From NCBI RefSeq assembly GCF_000718305.1, contig NZ_JOFQ01000030.1, positions 1 through 62,629 on the forward strand: a DNA stretch of 62,629 nt, read 5' to 3'. The DNA is from Streptomyces niger (GTDB lineage: Bacteria; Actinomycetota; Actinomycetes; Streptomycetales; Streptomycetaceae). The position numbers and the translations under genes are program-made. The notes under the pieces are model-generated. The model was not told the origin of the DNA. It worked only from the letters and a program-made list of their open reading frames with translations, and searched no databases. Below, piece by piece: positions 38,440-48,849 of this stretch (within the stretch, counting starts at the first letter, position 1; each line of letters opens with the position of its first letter).

Positions 38440-39179
38440 TGGCCACACGTGCCGATGCTGGTGCTCGTCCGGCCCGGAGGGTTTCGGCCGGATTCGGCTT
38501 GATCGGGCCACGCCGCGAGCGCCACACTCTGCCGCTCGCACAATTGGAGTCGCTTTCGCTTCCGGTCGGTGACGACGGTGTGGTGGTCGGTGCCGACTCG
38601 GAAGGGCAGCCTTGCGTTGTCGGTTTCAGCCGCCCTGACCCCTTCGACGTGGTGCTGGTCGGGGGGCTGTGGACGGCTCAGGCCCTGGCGCTGCGGGCTG
38701 CGGGCACCGGCTCGCGCGTAGCTGTCGAGACGGGGCGGCCGGAGGCCTGGGCGCCTCTGGTGCAGGCTGCCGGCGGCGGTCAGCCGTGCATGACCTTGTG
38801 CGAGGTGGGTCGCGTGCCACCACAGGGTCCATCAGCGGGGAGTCCGGTACTCGTCGTGCGGGACTGTGGGATGCGACCGCCCCGGGGCCGGGTTTCGGCA
38901 CTGCCTTGGCAGGCTGTGTTGACGCTCCTCCCCTACCTGAGCCCGGTGGCTCCCCGCCTCCTCGACAAGGCCGACCTCGCCGGTGTTCAGCGGGTCTCAC
39001 CACCGGAAGCCACGAAGATCGGTCAGATCCTGAGTCTGCCCGCCACCGACGTGGAGTCTTTGTCAACGCTTGGCGATGGTGTCACTCTCTGGAGCAACCA
39101 GCGTTCCCGGCAATACACCGTGACTCAGCCGACCGATGCTGAGACCGGGCTGCTGGGGAACCCGCGTCGGCTGGATTGA
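38439..39179 (+). CDS. ESX-associated protein of unknown function
   Basis: 246 residues, translationally coupled to eccE (TGATG) with GGGAGGG upstream. No signal peptide or membrane helix. Contains VVVGADSEGQPCVVGFSRPDPFDVVLVGG and several Val/Leu-rich strands, suggesting an alpha/beta soluble fold. I do not recognise the family. Position between eccE and the EspI-like gene suggests a cytoplasmic accessory of the secretion system. Confidence 0.75.
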   Translation: MATRADAGARPARRVSAGFGLIGPRRERHTLPLAQLESLSLPVGDDGVVVGADSEGQPCVVGFSRPDPFDVVLVGGLWTAQALALRAAGTGSRVAVETGRPEAWAPLVQAAGGGQPCMTLCEVGRVPPQGPSAGSPVLVVRDCGMRPPRGRVSALPWQAVLTLLPYLSPVAPRLLDKADLAGVQRVSPPEATKIGQILSLPATDVESLSTLGDGVTLWSNQRSRQYTVTQPTDAETGLLGNPRRLD

Positions 39180-39407
39180 TCTGGCACGTACCGATGTCCG
39201 TGACACACCGGTTACCGGTGACGTCTGTACGGGCTGCCCTTGTGTCGGTGACGGCGTTTAGTCTTGTCATACGCGCGTCGGGAGATCGAGGTCCACCCGC
39301 CGCGCAAGGCTGACGGGGGAAAGCCGGGCGACCGACCGGAACAACGACGCAGACGTGGGCGGCGTCCCTTCGGCGTTCAGAGGTGCCAGACCACAGCAGG
39401 AGGCGTA

Positions 39408-42400
39408 GTGAGCAGCGATCGGGACGAGATCCGCACGGGCGGCATCACCCCCGGCGAGGATCAGTCCGACGCGGATCCCGAAATGACGGGTGAGTTCACC
39501 ATCGACTACACCCCGCCTGCTTGGTACACGCAGAACTCCGATTCGGGGGCGGGTGCCGGGTCCGGCACCGGTGCCGGGGCCGGGTCCTCGGCCGGCGGGG
39601 CCGGCGTGAGCGGTACGGGTACGGTGCCGCCGCCTCCGCCGCCGCTGGGTGAGCCGCTGTTTCCGCCGGTGGTGACGCCGTCGATGCCTGAGTCGGCTCC
39701 GACGCCGGCGGCACCGTCGACCGAGTCGGCGAGCGATGGGGCGGCTGGGGCCGGCGAAGGTACCGGTACCCCGGGCGGTGCGGCCGAGACCGAGGCCGCC
39801 GCTGCACAGGGGGCCGGCGACGAACCCGAGGGTGCGAACGGGAACCAGGGCGGCGGGTCGACCATGCAGTTCTCGGCCGCTGCACTGCGTGCCGAGATCG
39901 ACGAGCGGGCCGCTCAGGAGCGGAAGAGCGGGTCCGTTGCCGAGCCTGCGGCCGAGGGTGCTTCCGGGAGGACTTCCGGGGGCGAGGAGAACGACGGCAC
40001 GGCTGGTGCCAGCGCCCGTGAGGGTGCCGGTGAGGGTGGCTCGGAGCCGGTTGTCGAGCAGCCTGAGCCGTTGAGCGAGGATGCGGCGCCTCCGACGCCG
40101 CCGCACGGTGCGCCGGCGGCCGCGGCGTGGATGCCGGGTTCGCCGCAGGGGGCCGGGGCTTCGTTGCCGCCGCTGCCGCCGGAGTTCCGGCCCGCCGACC
40201 CGCAGGCGCCGGGTGCGGCCCAGGGTGGTTACGGCTTCCCGCCGGCCACCGGTGCCGTGCCGGGGCAGCAGGCCGGCCCCGGGGCCCAGCCCGCACCGGG
40301 TGCCGGAGCACCGGGGACCGGGGCGCCGGGGACCGGGGCGCCGGGCGTACCGCAGCAGGCCGCCGCTCCGAACCAGGCCGCGCAGCCGGGGGGTTACGGC
40401 TACCCCGCGCAGGGACAGCCGCCTCAGTCGGCTCAGCAGTCGACTCAGCAGTCGACTCAGCCGCCCCAGCAGGGTGGTTACGGCTACCCCGCTCAAGGAC
40501 AGCCGGGCGGGCAGGGGCAGCCGGGCGCTCAGGGTGGTTACGGTTACCCGGCTCCGGGGCAGCAGCCGGCCCCCCAGCAGCCGGCCCCCCAGCAGCCGGC
40601 CCCCCAGCAGCCGATGCCGGGTCAGGCGGGGCAGGTTCCCGGGCAGGCCGCCGGGCAGGCCGGTCAGCCCGGCGCGCAGACCGGTGGGCAGTCGCCGGTG
40701 CCGGGAGCACCGACCCCGTCGGCTCAGCCGGGCCAGACCGGGCAGCCGGGCCAGGCCGGGCAGGCTGGTCAGGGATGGCCGTCGGCCGCGGGTGGACAGG
40801 GTGCGCCCGGTGCCACCGGGCCGGCTGCACAGCCTGGCCAGCAGCCCGCACAGGGGCAGCCGGGCCAGCCGAACACGCCGCAGGGGCAGTCCGGGCAGCC
40901 GAACGCTCAGCAGGGGCAGCCCGGTGGGCAGCCCGGCCCCGTGCCCGGGGCTCCGGGGCCGCAGCCGGGGTACGGTTACCCGCAGCCGTCAGGTTACGGA
41001 TACCCGCAGCAGCCCGCGCAGGCACAGCCCGGCCAGCCCGGTCAGCCCGGCCAGTCCGGTCAGCCCCACGCGCAGCAGGGCCAGCCCGGTGCGCAGCCGC
41101 ACGCCCAGCCCAACCCGTACGGCCAGCCCGGCGGCCCCGGGCAGCCGCCGTACGGGCAGCAGGCGGGACCGCAGGGCTACCCCGGTGGCCAGGGGGCCGG
41201 ACAGGCCGGTCAGCAGGGTGGCGACCCGCGTGCCGGCGCATGGGCGGCCCAGGGGCCTGGACAGGGACAGGGGCCTGGACAGGGACAGGGGCCTGGACAG
41301 GGACAGGGGCCTGGACAGGGGCAGGGGCCGCAGCAGGGTGGTAACGGGCCGGCCGGTGCGCCGCTCGGGTACACCGCCGCCGTCGAGTTGTCCTCCGAGC
41401 GGCTCATCAAGGGCAAGCAGAAGGTCCGCAAGCCGGGGGCCAACCAGCCCGGCAACTCGCGGTTCAAGATCGGCGGCAAGAAGGAGGAGGCCGAGCGCCA
41501 GCGCAAGCTGGATCTGATCCGTACGCCGGTCCTCTCCTGCTACCGCATCGCGGTGATCAGCCTCAAGGGCGGCGTGGGCAAGACCACGACCACCACCGCG
41601 CTCGGCGCGACGCTGGCGACGGAGCGGCAGGACAAGGTCATCGCGATCGACGCCAACCCCGACGCCGGCACCCTTGGGCGCCGTGTGCGGCGGGAGACCG
41701 GTGCGACCATTCGCGACCTGGTGACCGCGATCCCGTACCTCAACAACTACATGGACATCCGGCGGTTCACCTCGCAGGCACCGTCCGGCCTGGAGATCCT
41801 GGCCAACGACGTCGACCCGGCGGTCTCGACGACCTTCAACGACGAGGACTACCGCCGCGTCATCGACATCCTGGGCCAGCAGTACCCGATCATCCTGACG
41901 GACTCCGGTACGGGCCTGCTGTACAGCGCGATGCGCGGCGTGCTGGACCTCGCCGACCAGCTCATCATCATCTCCACCCCGTCGGTGGACGGTGCGAGCA
42001 GCGCCAGTACGACGCTGGACTGGCTGTCGGCGCACGGCTACGCCGACCTCGTCTCGCGCAGCATCACGGTGATCTCCGGGGTGCGCGAGACCGGCAAGAT
42101 GATCAAGGTCGAGGACATCGTGTCGCACTTCGAGACGCGCTGCCGCGGCGTGGTCGTCGTGCCGTTCGACGAGCACCTCTCGGCGGGTGCCGAGGTCGAC
42201 CTCGACATGATGCGGCCGCGGACCCGTGAGGCGTACTTCAACCTCTCGGCGATGGTCGCGGAGGACTTCTCGCGGGCGCAGCAGGCGCAGGGGCTGTGGA
42301 CGCAGCAGCAGAGCGCCGCCCAGCCGCCGAACGGGGCGCCGCCGGTGCCGGGCGGGCCCGGCGGTTACCAGCAGGTTCCGGGCCAGGGCGCGCCGGGCCA

Positions 42401-42725
42401 GCCGCAGCCCGGCCAGTACCCCGGCCAGCCCGGCCAGTACCCCGGTCAGCCCGGCCAGTACCCGGGTCAGCCGGGGCAGTACCCGGGCCAGCCCGCTCAG
42501 CCCGGCCAGCCCGGACAGCCCGGCCCGCAGCCGGGGTGGCAGCAACAGCCGCAGCCCGGTGGGCAGTACGGCTACGGCTACCCCCAGCAGCCGGCGCCAC
42601 AGGGGCAGCCGGGCCAGCCCGCTCAGCAGGGACAGCCGGGCCAGCCCGGGCCGCAGGGGCAACCGGGGCAGCCCGGGCCGCAGCCCGGATGGCAGCAGCA
42701 GCCCCCGCAGCCTCCGCAGCAGTAG
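39408..42725 (+). CDS. EspI-like MinD/ParA ATPase with Pro/Gly/Gln-rich arms
   Basis: 1105 residues from a GTG with GGAGG four bases upstream. Residues 1 to about 650 are low-complexity, rich in Gly, Pro, Gln and Ala with repeated GYGYP, PGQGQG and QPGQPG motifs. Around 700-970 lies a MinD/ParA-like P-loop domain with [14 protein letters not shown], the DANPDAG segment and [12 protein letters not shown] second low-complexity arm (PGQYPGQ repeats) follows to the end. This matches EspI of mycobacterial ESX-1 and the large ATPase found in Streptomyces ESX loci (SCO5717-type). Probably regulates secretion or positions the complex; exact role inferred. Followed by a 21-bp terminator. Confidence 0.88.
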   Translation: MSSDRDEIRTGGITPGEDQSDADPEMTGEFTIDYTPPAWYTQNSDSGAGAGSGTGAGAGSSAGGAGVSGTGTVPPPPPPLGEPLFPPVVTPSMPESAPTPAAPSTESASDGAAGAGEGTGTPGGAAETEAAAAQGAGDEPEGANGNQGGGSTMQFSAAALRAEIDERAAQERKSGSVAEPAAEGASGRTSGGEENDGTAGASAREGAGEGGSEPVVEQPEPLSEDAAPPTPPHGAPAAAAWMPGSPQGAGASLPPLPPEFRPADPQAPGAAQGGYGFPPATGAVPGQQAGPGAQPAPGAGAPGTGAPGTGAPGVPQQAAAPNQAAQPGGYGYPAQGQPPQSAQQSTQQSTQPPQQGGYGYPAQGQPGGQGQPGAQGGYGYPAPGQQPAPQQPAPQQPAPQQPMPGQAGQVPGQAAGQAGQPGAQTGGQSPVPGAPTPSAQPGQTGQPGQAGQAGQGWPSAAGGQGAPGATGPAAQPGQQPAQGQPGQPNTPQGQSGQPNAQQGQPGGQPGPVPGAPGPQPGYGYPQPSGYGYPQQPAQAQPGQPGQPGQSGQPHAQQGQPGAQPHAQPNPYGQPGGPGQPPYGQQAGPQGYPGGQGAGQAGQQGGDPRAGAWAAQGPGQGQGPGQGQGPGQGQGPGQGQGPQQGGNGPAGAPLGYTAAVELSSERLIKGKQKVRKPGANQPGNSRFKIGGKKEEAERQRKLDLIRTPVLSCYRIAVISLKGGVGKTTTTTALGATLATERQDKVIAIDANPDAGTLGRRVRRETGATIRDLVTAIPYLNNYMDIRRFTSQAPSGLEILANDVDPAVSTTFNDEDYRRVIDILGQQYPIILTDSGTGLLYSAMRGVLDLADQLIIISTPSVDGASSASTTLDWLSAHGYADLVSRSITVISGVRETGKMIKVEDIVSHFETRCRGVVVVPFDEHLSAGAEVDLDMMRPRTREAYFNLSAMVAEDFSRAQQAQGLWTQQQSAAQPPNGAPPVPGGPGGYQQVPGQGAPGQPQPGQYPGQPGQYPGQPGQYPGQPGQYPGQPAQPGQPGQPGPQPGWQQQPQPGGQYGYGYPQQPAPQGQPGQPAQQGQPGQPGPQGQPGQPGPQPGWQQQPPQPPQQ
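41252..41323 (+). repeat. 18-bp tandem repeat in the EspI-like gene
   Basis: Four units starting at 41252, 41270, 41288 and 41306 encode the hexapeptide PGQGQG, in frame. Lies just before the ATPase domain. Confidence 0.85.
42408..42491 (+). repeat. 21-bp tandem repeat in the EspI-like gene
   Basis: Four near-identical in-frame units encode PGQYPGQ in the C-terminal low-complexity arm. Confidence 0.8.
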
Positions 42726-42757
42726 CGGCAGACGCGGCGCGTAGCGCGTAAGGCATG

Positions 42758-42804
42758 AGAAAAGAGTGAATCCCCTTGCCCAGCAAGGGGATTCACTCTT
42801 TTCT
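42758..42804. terminator. 21-bp perfect bidirectional terminator
   Basis: Arms 42758-42778 and 42784-42804 pair perfectly over 21 bp around a CCCAG loop. The stem ends in TTTTCT on one side and AGAAAA on the other, so a U-rich tail is available in both directions. Separates the convergent EspI-like gene and ribF. Confidence 0.9.
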
Positions 42805-42813
42805 GTTCGCTCG

Positions 42814-43773
42814 TCAGGAGGCGGCCGGCGGGTCCTGGCCGATCAGCGCGCGGGCCTGCTTGACGTCCAGGGCCATCCGCTCCAGCAGCGCGTCCAGCGT
42901 GTCGAACTTCTCCTGGCCGCGGATGTACGCGACGAAGTCGACGGCGACGTGCAGGCCGTAGAGGTCGAGGCCGACGCGGTCGATGGCGTATGCCTCGACG
43001 GTGCGGATCTTGCCGTCGAACTGCGGGTTGGTGCCCACCGAGATCGCGGCGGGCATCGCCTCGCCCTCGACGTGCAGGTGGCCCGCGTACACGCCGTCGG
43101 CGGGGATGGCGGTGTGCGGCAGGGTCTCGACGTTGGCGGTCGGGAAGCCCAGTTCGCGGCCGCGCTGGGCGCCGCGTACGACGACGCCCTCGACGCGGTG
43201 CGGACGGCCCAGCACCTCGGCGGCGCCGGCCATGTCACCGGCCGCGACCAGCCGGCGGGTGAGCGTGGAGGAGAACGGCTCGCCGTCGCCCGCCTCGCCG
43301 CGCTCGAAGAGGTCGACGACCTCGACGTCGTAGTCGTAGGTGCGGCCGAGTTCGGCGAGCGTCTCGACGTTGCCCGCCGCCTTGTGCCCGAACCGGAAGT
43401 TGGGGCCCTCCACGACGTGCTTGGCGTGCAACTTGTCGACCAGCACCTTCACCACGAAGTCGGCGGGCGCCAGCTTCGAGAACTCCTTGGTGAAGGGGAG
43501 GATCAGTACGGCGTCCACGCCCAGTTCGGCCATCAGCTCGGCGCGCCGGTGGTGCGCGGCGAGCAGCGGCGGATGGGTGCCCGGCCGGACGACCTCGCTG
43601 GGGTGCGGGTCGAAGGTGACCACCACGGCCGGTACGCCCAGCTCGCGGGCGCGCGCCACGGCCTTGCCGAGGATCAGCTGGTGCCCGCGGTGCACGCCGT
43701 CGTAGGAGCCGATGGTGACGACGCTGCGCCCCCAGCCCTCGGGGATGTCCTCCAAGCCACGCCAGCGCTGCAC
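42814..43773 (-). CDS. ribF: Bifunctional riboflavin kinase / FAD synthetase
   Basis: 319 residues. The N-terminal nucleotidyltransferase domain has TIGSYDGVHRGHQ and TFDPHPSEVV, then GPNFRFGHKAAGN. The C-terminal flavokinase domain has GRELGFPTANV and GVYAGHLHVEG. Converts riboflavin to FMN and then FAD. Start is the GTG of VQRWRGLEDIP with AAGGAG upstream; an earlier ATG adds 12 residues not typical of the family. Ends 10 bp from a strong terminator. Confidence 0.95.
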   Translation of the reverse strand: MQRWRGLEDIPEGWGRSVVTIGSYDGVHRGHQLILGKAVARARELGVPAVVVTFDPHPSEVVRPGTHPPLLAAHHRRAELMAELGVDAVLILPFTKEFSKLAPADFVVKVLVDKLHAKHVVEGPNFRFGHKAAGNVETLAELGRTYDYDVEVVDLFERGEAGDGEPFSSTLTRRLVAAGDMAGAAEVLGRPHRVEGVVVRGAQRGRELGFPTANVETLPHTAIPADGVYAGHLHVEGEAMPAAISVGTNPQFDGKIRTVEAYAIDRVGLDLYGLHVAVDFVAYIRGQEKFDTLDALLERMALDVKQARALIGQDPPAAS

Positions 43774-43956
43774 TGTGCCCGCTCCTTGCCCGAACTCTTG
43801 TCTGTTCACTACACCGATACGGCATTGCGCAGGTCTAAGACTGCCATGCCGGAGGGTGTGGTTCGCGCGAAGGGTGGGCTCACCTCGGGTGCCCGCGCGG
43901 AGAGCGGCCGATGAGCGCAGGCGGGACCGGGGCGCGGGCGGACGTCGAACGGGAGC

Positions 43957-46900
43957 TCAGGCCGGATGCGGGGCGCCCTGAGCCGGCGTACGGAGGGCGT
44001 TGTGCGCCATGGGGCGCGTGAGGCAGCCCTTGGAGGCTCGCACGGAGGACTGCCCTGAGGACTGCCCCGAGGACGGCCCTGAGGGCGGCCCCGACGACGG
44101 CCCCGAGGACAGCGCCGAGCGCGGTGGTGCGAGCGGGGGCGAGAGCGGTGTTGTCGGTGGTGCCGGAAGCGGTGTCGACGGCGGTGTCGGGATCGGTGTC
44201 GGGAGCGGCGCCGCGGGCCGTGGCGCGGGCGGTGGCGGCAGGTCGGCCGGGGGGCGGGGGCCGAGCATGGCGCGGGCGCCGGGGCCGACGACGGCCGCCC
44301 ACTCCGCGGGCGCGTCGGCCAGCCACGTCCGTACCATCACGGCGAACTCCGGCAGCAGCCGGCCCAGCTCGACCAGGCGCCGGTCGAAGCGGGCCGCGCC
44401 CTCGGTCGTCCGCACGTGCAGCATGCCGGTGCGGTGCACGAGGTCCCGGGTCCGGGCTTCGGGGCGGCGTGTGGCGCCCTGCGCGGCCGCGCACAGCAGC
44501 GCGTCCAACACGGTGGGGTCGGGCGCGGCGGCCGGGCGTCCGCCGCGCCCGATACCGCTGTGCTCGCGCTCCAGCAGGACGTCCAGCAACTCCTGTCGGA
44601 GCGGGTGGGAGGCGGTGTTGCCGGGGCCGGCCAGTACCGGTACCAGCGCGCACCGTACGGGCGCGGCGTGCGCGGTCAGCAGCCGTACGGCGAGCGGCCG
44701 CAGCACCGTTCGGGCGCCGGGGCCCGCTTCCAGACGGCCGGCCACGAAGTCCGCCACGGGGCGGGCGGCCGTCCAGGGGAAGCGGGTGGCGTACTCGTCC
44801 ACGAGGGCGGCGGCCCGCTGGGCGAGCGCGGGGGTCGAGATCCCGGCGAGGGTACGGAGCACGGCTTCGGCGGCGTCGGCCGCGGCCTCGGGATCGGGGG
44901 CCGGGGCGCCGGAAGCGGGGACGCCGGAAGCGGCGGGAGCGGGGATGACGGCGGGGGCCGGGGCGCCGGTGGCGGCGGGGGCCGGGATGCCGGTGGCGGC
45001 AGGAGCGGAGGTGACGGCGGGGGCCGGGGTGGCGGTGGGAGCGGGGGGCCCGGGCGGGTCCGACGGCCGGCCTCCGGCGGCCGTGGAGGACCGGCGCAGG
45101 CGGGTCTGGAAGGCGGCCAGGACCGGTTCGGGATGGCTGGTCAGGGCGGCGGCGAAGGCAGCGGGCGGCAGCGCGGGGTCGCCTGCGGTGAAGCGGGCCA
45201 GCGCCCGGTCCAGATAGCGGGAGCGGGTGGCCCGGTCGGCGACGAGCAGGGCCAGCGCACGCCCGTGCACGCCCGGGTCGCCCGGCCGGTCGAGCAGGGT
45301 ACGGGCGGCCCCACGCAGCAGCTCTCGGTCCGCCTCGGTGGCGGCGTACCCGGCGGCGGCCAGTGCGTACGTGGCGGCGGCCGCCCGGCGCGCGGGCCGG
45401 TCGTCCCGGGACCAGCGGTCCACGGCGCGGCAGAGGGCGGCGGGCTCGTCCTCGGCGAGGGCGGTGAGGAGTTCGTCGGCGCGCGGGTGCGCGGCGACAG
45501 CCAGCGCTTCGGTGAGGGCGTCGGTCGCGCGGCGCCGGTGGGTGTGCAGCAGCGCCTGGGCGGCCGCGGCGACGGTCGGCTCCTGCGGCGGGGCCCCGTC
45601 GGTCCCCTGTGCTACGCCGGACCCGGACCCGGCCCCGGTCCCAGTCCCGGTCCGTACGGCGCTTCGTCCGCGCTGCAGCGGACGCTCGTCGTCGAACCAG
45701 CGGCACAGCAGCGGCTGCACCCGCCGGGGATCGGCCCCCAGCAGCGCGGCCGCGAGCCCGAGGAAACGGGGCGGGCGGGGGGCGGCTGGCGCGCCGGCCC
45801 CCGCGGAGGCGACGCGTACGCCGGGCTCGGCGGGTACACCGGGCTCCGCGGAGGCGACACGTGCGCCCGACCCGGTGGAGGCGACACGTGCGCCGGGCTC
45901 GGCGGGGACGGGGCGTACGCCGGGCTCGGCGGGCGCCGTGGGGCTGACGGGCCGGTCGGAGGGCGGGGCGGTGACGCACCCGGGCTCACCAGGGATCGTC
46001 GCGGTGACGGTGGCAGTGCCGGTGCCGGTGGCGGTGGTGGTGCCGGTGGCGGGAGCCGAGGTCGGGGTGGGCGCGGGCGGAGGAGACGCCGCGGTTGCTC
46101 CCCCGCTGTCTGCTGCCGGCTCAGGTGGGGGGCCGTCCGCCGGGAGGAGGCGGCGCACCAGGTCGAGTCGGGTGGCCGGGTCGAGGGGCAGCCGTTCCCA
46201 GAACCAGGGGCCGAACGCGTCGAGGCCCGTACGGTCGAAGCCGCCGGCCAGCGCGGAGCGGTCCGTCACCCGGGCCGCGAGCACGTGCAGCACCCGTGCG
46301 TACGGGACCGCGTCGGGCAGCCGCAGCAGCACCTCGCCGAGCAGGTGCTCCGCCCACCACCGGGCGTCGCCTGCCGGCCCCGACCCCGGCCACGGCCCCT
46401 GCTCCGGCCTCGACCCCGGTCCGGCGTCTCCTGATGACGCACGCGTGGTCGACGTGCCGGTGACCACCGCCACCAGCCGCTCCAGGCGTCGCCCCAGCGC
46501 TTCGGGACCGCCCCGGCGGCCGAGGTGCAGCAGGGCCTCGACCACCGGGCCGATGCGGTGCCGCGGCACGACGGGCGTGTCCGTCTCAGCGGGTGCCGGG
46601 CCGGCCCCGGGCGCGGCGGTGGCGGGCACCGGCGCCGCACGGTCGCTCACCGGCCGGTGCACGAGAGCGTCCAGCGTGTCGTCCACGTCGAGGTGCGCGC
46701 CCTGCAGCCAGTCGGCGAACTCCTCGTGCGGGAAGCGGTAGCCGGCGCCCGCGGGGACCAGCAAGCCCTCGGCGAGCACCGCGGACGCCCACCCCGTACG
46801 CCAGGGGAACAGCTCGTCGAAGGACGCCCGGTCCAGTTCGCCCTGGCCGGGGCCGAGGCAGCGGCGGGCCGCCTCGTGAGCGCGTCCGGCGACCCGAGCG

Positions 46901-48849
46901 GCCGTCCGGCGCAGTGCCGCGCCCCGTCCCCGTCCCTCCGCCCTCGCCCGCTCCCCCGGCGCCGTCCCGGCCAGCCGTTCCGCGACGCGCAGGCAGAGCA
47001 GGTCCATGGCGGCGCCGAAGATTTCGTGGCGATGCGGCGTGCCCAGGGCTTTCGCGTCCCCGCCCGCCGCCACGACGGACTGCCGTACCTCGGCCAGCAG
47101 CCGCAGGGCCAACGGGTGCCCGGCATCAGCAGCGGTCAGCGCACCGGCCGGCAGGCCGTACCGGGCGCGTGCGCGGGCGGCCTGGCGCGGCGGCAGGTCG
47201 CCCAGGCGTACGCAGGGCGGCAACGCGCCGGCCGGTGCGCCGGGCGGGGTCACCGCCGGGTGGCGCGGCCGGTGCAGGAAGGCGGCGGGGAAGAGGAGAC
47301 CGGCCGTCTCCCAGAACTCGGGGCGGCAGGCGAGGAGCAACTGGGCCCCGGCGCCGTGCAGCCACTCCGCGGTGTCGCGGGTCCAGTCCGCGAGCCGGTG
47401 GGAGAGGCCGGACGGCAGCTCCTCCGGACCGTCGAGCAGTACCAGGAGGGGGCGTCCGGCGGCCCGCGCGAGCCCGGCCACCTCGTCGGGCGTCGCCGCC
47501 GCGGGATCGCCCGGGGTGGGTCCCGAGGCGCTGAGCACGCGCCCCGCCGAGCGCAGTGCCCGCCCCACCGCGTCCCGTAGGCCGCGGTCGGTGGCCCGCA
47601 GGTCGGCGCCGCGCAGCCGGACGGTCGGCGCGGGGACGGTGGCCCGCGCGCGGCGGACGGCGAGCGCCGCCAGCTCCGTACTGCGCCCGGTGCCGGGGTC
47701 GCCGACCAGAGCGAGGACCCGCGCCGCCGGTACGGACCCCCGACCGCCCGCCGAGGTGCCACTCCCTGTCGACGTGCCACCCACCGCCGACGTGCCGCTC
47801 CCCGCAAAGAAGCCACCTCCTTCGTAGGTGCCACTCCGCTCGTGAGCGCCACTCCCCTCGTAGGCGCCACTCCGCTCGTGAGCGCCACTCCCCTCGTAGG
47901 CGCCAGTCCCCTGATACGCGCCGCTCCCCTCACAGGCACCGCTCCCCTCGTAGGCAGCGAAAGCCGTGAACTCCTGCGAAACGTCGCGGCGTTCCACCGG
48001 GTCGCGCCAGGGGCCGGGGCCGCCGGTCGTGCCCATGGCGGTCGTCGTGAGCGCCAGGGCACCCGCCAGGTTGAGGTCGGGGCCGTACGCGGGAATCGTG
48101 GCGGCGTTGCGGGCCAGCAGCGCGGCGAGCGGGCCCCGCGGGCCGGCCTCCGCCGCGGCGTGCAGCGGGATCGCGAAACCGTCCGGGGCCGCCCCGGTGC
48201 GCGCGGGCACCGGGCCGGCCCCGGGAACCGTGCGGGCGCCGCGGTGCAGCGCGGTGCCGATCACGGCCAGCACGGCACCGGTCCCGGCGTCGGTCACCGG
48301 CCCGCCGGCGGCCGGCCCGCCCAGACGCAGCGCCTCGCCGCCCGGGCCGCGTACCGCCAGCTCGATCGCCTCGGCGAGGTGGTGGTGGCGGTCGGTCGCG
48401 GTGTAGGTGACGGCGGTGGTGCCGAGGATGCGGCCCGGCAGGGCGTCGGCCGCCCCGTACCGCGCCCCCGCCGCCGGAGGCCGGCCCGCATCCGGCCGTA
48501 CGTCCGCGCGGAGATGTCCGTCCGCGTGGGGCCGTACGTCCGCGTGGAGACGTACGTCAGCGCCGGCCCCCGGGCGGCCCGCGGCGATCGGCAGCGGCGG
48601 GACGCCCAGGCCGCCGGTGCGGACGAGGGCGAGGCCGGCCTCCGGGAGCGGGGTGACGGCGTCGGCGCCGACGGTGCAGCTCCGCCCGCCTGCGCCGTGC
48701 AGGACCAGGCGGGCCAGGCCGTCGACGGCTTCGTGGCTGGTCAGCACCGTGCCGTCGAGGTCGGCGAGGAAGCCCGTGCCACGCGGCCGCCCCGCCAGGT
48801 CGCGGATGCGCACCAGCGCTTCCGCCGCGTCGGCCGCCTGCACCACCAT
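43957..48849 (-). CDS. Pseudo-trypsin–STAND-like NTPase fusion protein
   Basis: 1630 residues from an ATG with GGGAGG upstream. The N-terminus (about 1-200) is trypsin-like: GTGFLAD, LTSHEAV with H39, a position-72 segment EAGLALVR where DLALLR is usual, and A182-GGPV where SGGPV is expected. Aspartate and serine of the triad appear lost. A hexapeptide repeat (299-346) leads to a P-loop NTPase with GDPGTGRST at about 383 (arginine in place of the Walker lysine), LLVLLDGPEEL as Walker B and a LLLACRPEF segment. The long Ala/Arg-rich C-terminal half looks like alpha-solenoid with several Pro/Ala-rich linkers. No membrane helix is obvious. This architecture occurs in actinobacterial signalling or conflict proteins; its function here is unknown. 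Confidence 0.75.
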   Translation of the reverse strand: MVVQAADAAEALVRIRDLAGRPRGTGFLADLDGTVLTSHEAVDGLARLVLHGAGGRSCTVGADAVTPLPEAGLALVRTGGLGVPPLPIAAGRPGAGADVRLHADVRPHADGHLRADVRPDAGRPPAAGARYGAADALPGRILGTTAVTYTATDRHHHLAEAIELAVRGPGGEALRLGGPAAGGPVTDAGTGAVLAVIGTALHRGARTVPGAGPVPARTGAAPDGFAIPLHAAAEAGPRGPLAALLARNAATIPAYGPDLNLAGALALTTTAMGTTGGPGPWRDPVERRDVSQEFTAFAAYEGSGACEGSGAYQGTGAYEGSGAHERSGAYEGSGAHERSGTYEGGGFFAGSGTSAVGGTSTGSGTSAGGRGSVPAARVLALVGDPGTGRSTELAALAVRRARATVPAPTVRLRGADLRATDRGLRDAVGRALRSAGRVLSASGPTPGDPAAATPDEVAGLARAAGRPLLVLLDGPEELPSGLSHRLADWTRDTAEWLHGAGAQLLLACRPEFWETAGLLFPAAFLHRPRHPAVTPPGAPAGALPPCVRLGDLPPRQAARARARYGLPAGALTAADAGHPLALRLLAEVRQSVVAAGGDAKALGTPHRHEIFGAAMDLLCLRVAERLAGTAPGERARAEGRGRGAALRRTAARVAGRAHEAARRCLGPGQGELDRASFDELFPWRTGWASAVLAEGLLVPAGAGYRFPHEEFADWLQGAHLDVDDTLDALVHRPVSDRAAPVPATAAPGAGPAPAETDTPVVPRHRIGPVVEALLHLGRRGGPEALGRRLERLVAVVTGTSTTRASSGDAGPGSRPEQGPWPGSGPAGDARWWAEHLLGEVLLRLPDAVPYARVLHVLAARVTDRSALAGGFDRTGLDAFGPWFWERLPLDPATRLDLVRRLLPADGPPPEPAADSGGATAASPPPAPTPTSAPATGTTTATGTGTATVTATIPGEPGCVTAPPSDRPVSPTAPAEPGVRPVPAEPGARVASTGSGARVASAEPGVPAEPGVRVASAGAGAPAAPRPPRFLGLAAALLGADPRRVQPLLCRWFDDERPLQRGRSAVRTGTGTGAGSGSGVAQGTDGAPPQEPTVAAAAQALLHTHRRRATDALTEALAVAAHPRADELLTALAEDEPAALCRAVDRWSRDDRPARRAAAATYALAAAGYAATEADRELLRGAARTLLDRPGDPGVHGRALALLVADRATRSRYLDRALARFTAGDPALPPAAFAAALTSHPEPVLAAFQTRLRRSSTAAGGRPSDPPGPPAPTATPAPAVTSAPAATGIPAPAATGAPAPAVIPAPAASGVPASGAPAPDPEAAADAAEAVLRTLAGISTPALAQRAAALVDEYATRFPWTAARPVADFVAGRLEAGPGARTVLRPLAVRLLTAHAAPVRCALVPVLAGPGNTASHPLRQELLDVLLEREHSGIGRGGRPAAAPDPTVLDALLCAAAQGATRRPEARTRDLVHRTGMLHVRTTEGAARFDRRLVELGRLLPEFAVMVRTWLADAPAEWAAVVGPGARAMLGPRPPADLPPPPAPRPAAPLPTPIPTPPSTPLPAPPTTPLSPPLAPPRSALSSGPSSGPPSGPSSGQSSGQSSVRASKGCLTRPMAHNALRTPAQGAPHPA
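47812..47955 (-). repeat. 18-bp in-frame repeat, eight copies
   Basis: Eight consecutive 18-bp units encode hexapeptides of the type AYEGSG/AHERSG (last copy TYEGGG) in the linker between the protease-like and NTPase domains. Confidence 0.85.

Noticed and set aside
48294..48849. Functional trypsin-type protease annotation for the 1630-residue protein.
   Set aside because: Only the histidine of the triad can be placed; the serine position reads AGGPV and the aspartate position LAL with glycine before it, so activity is unlikely.
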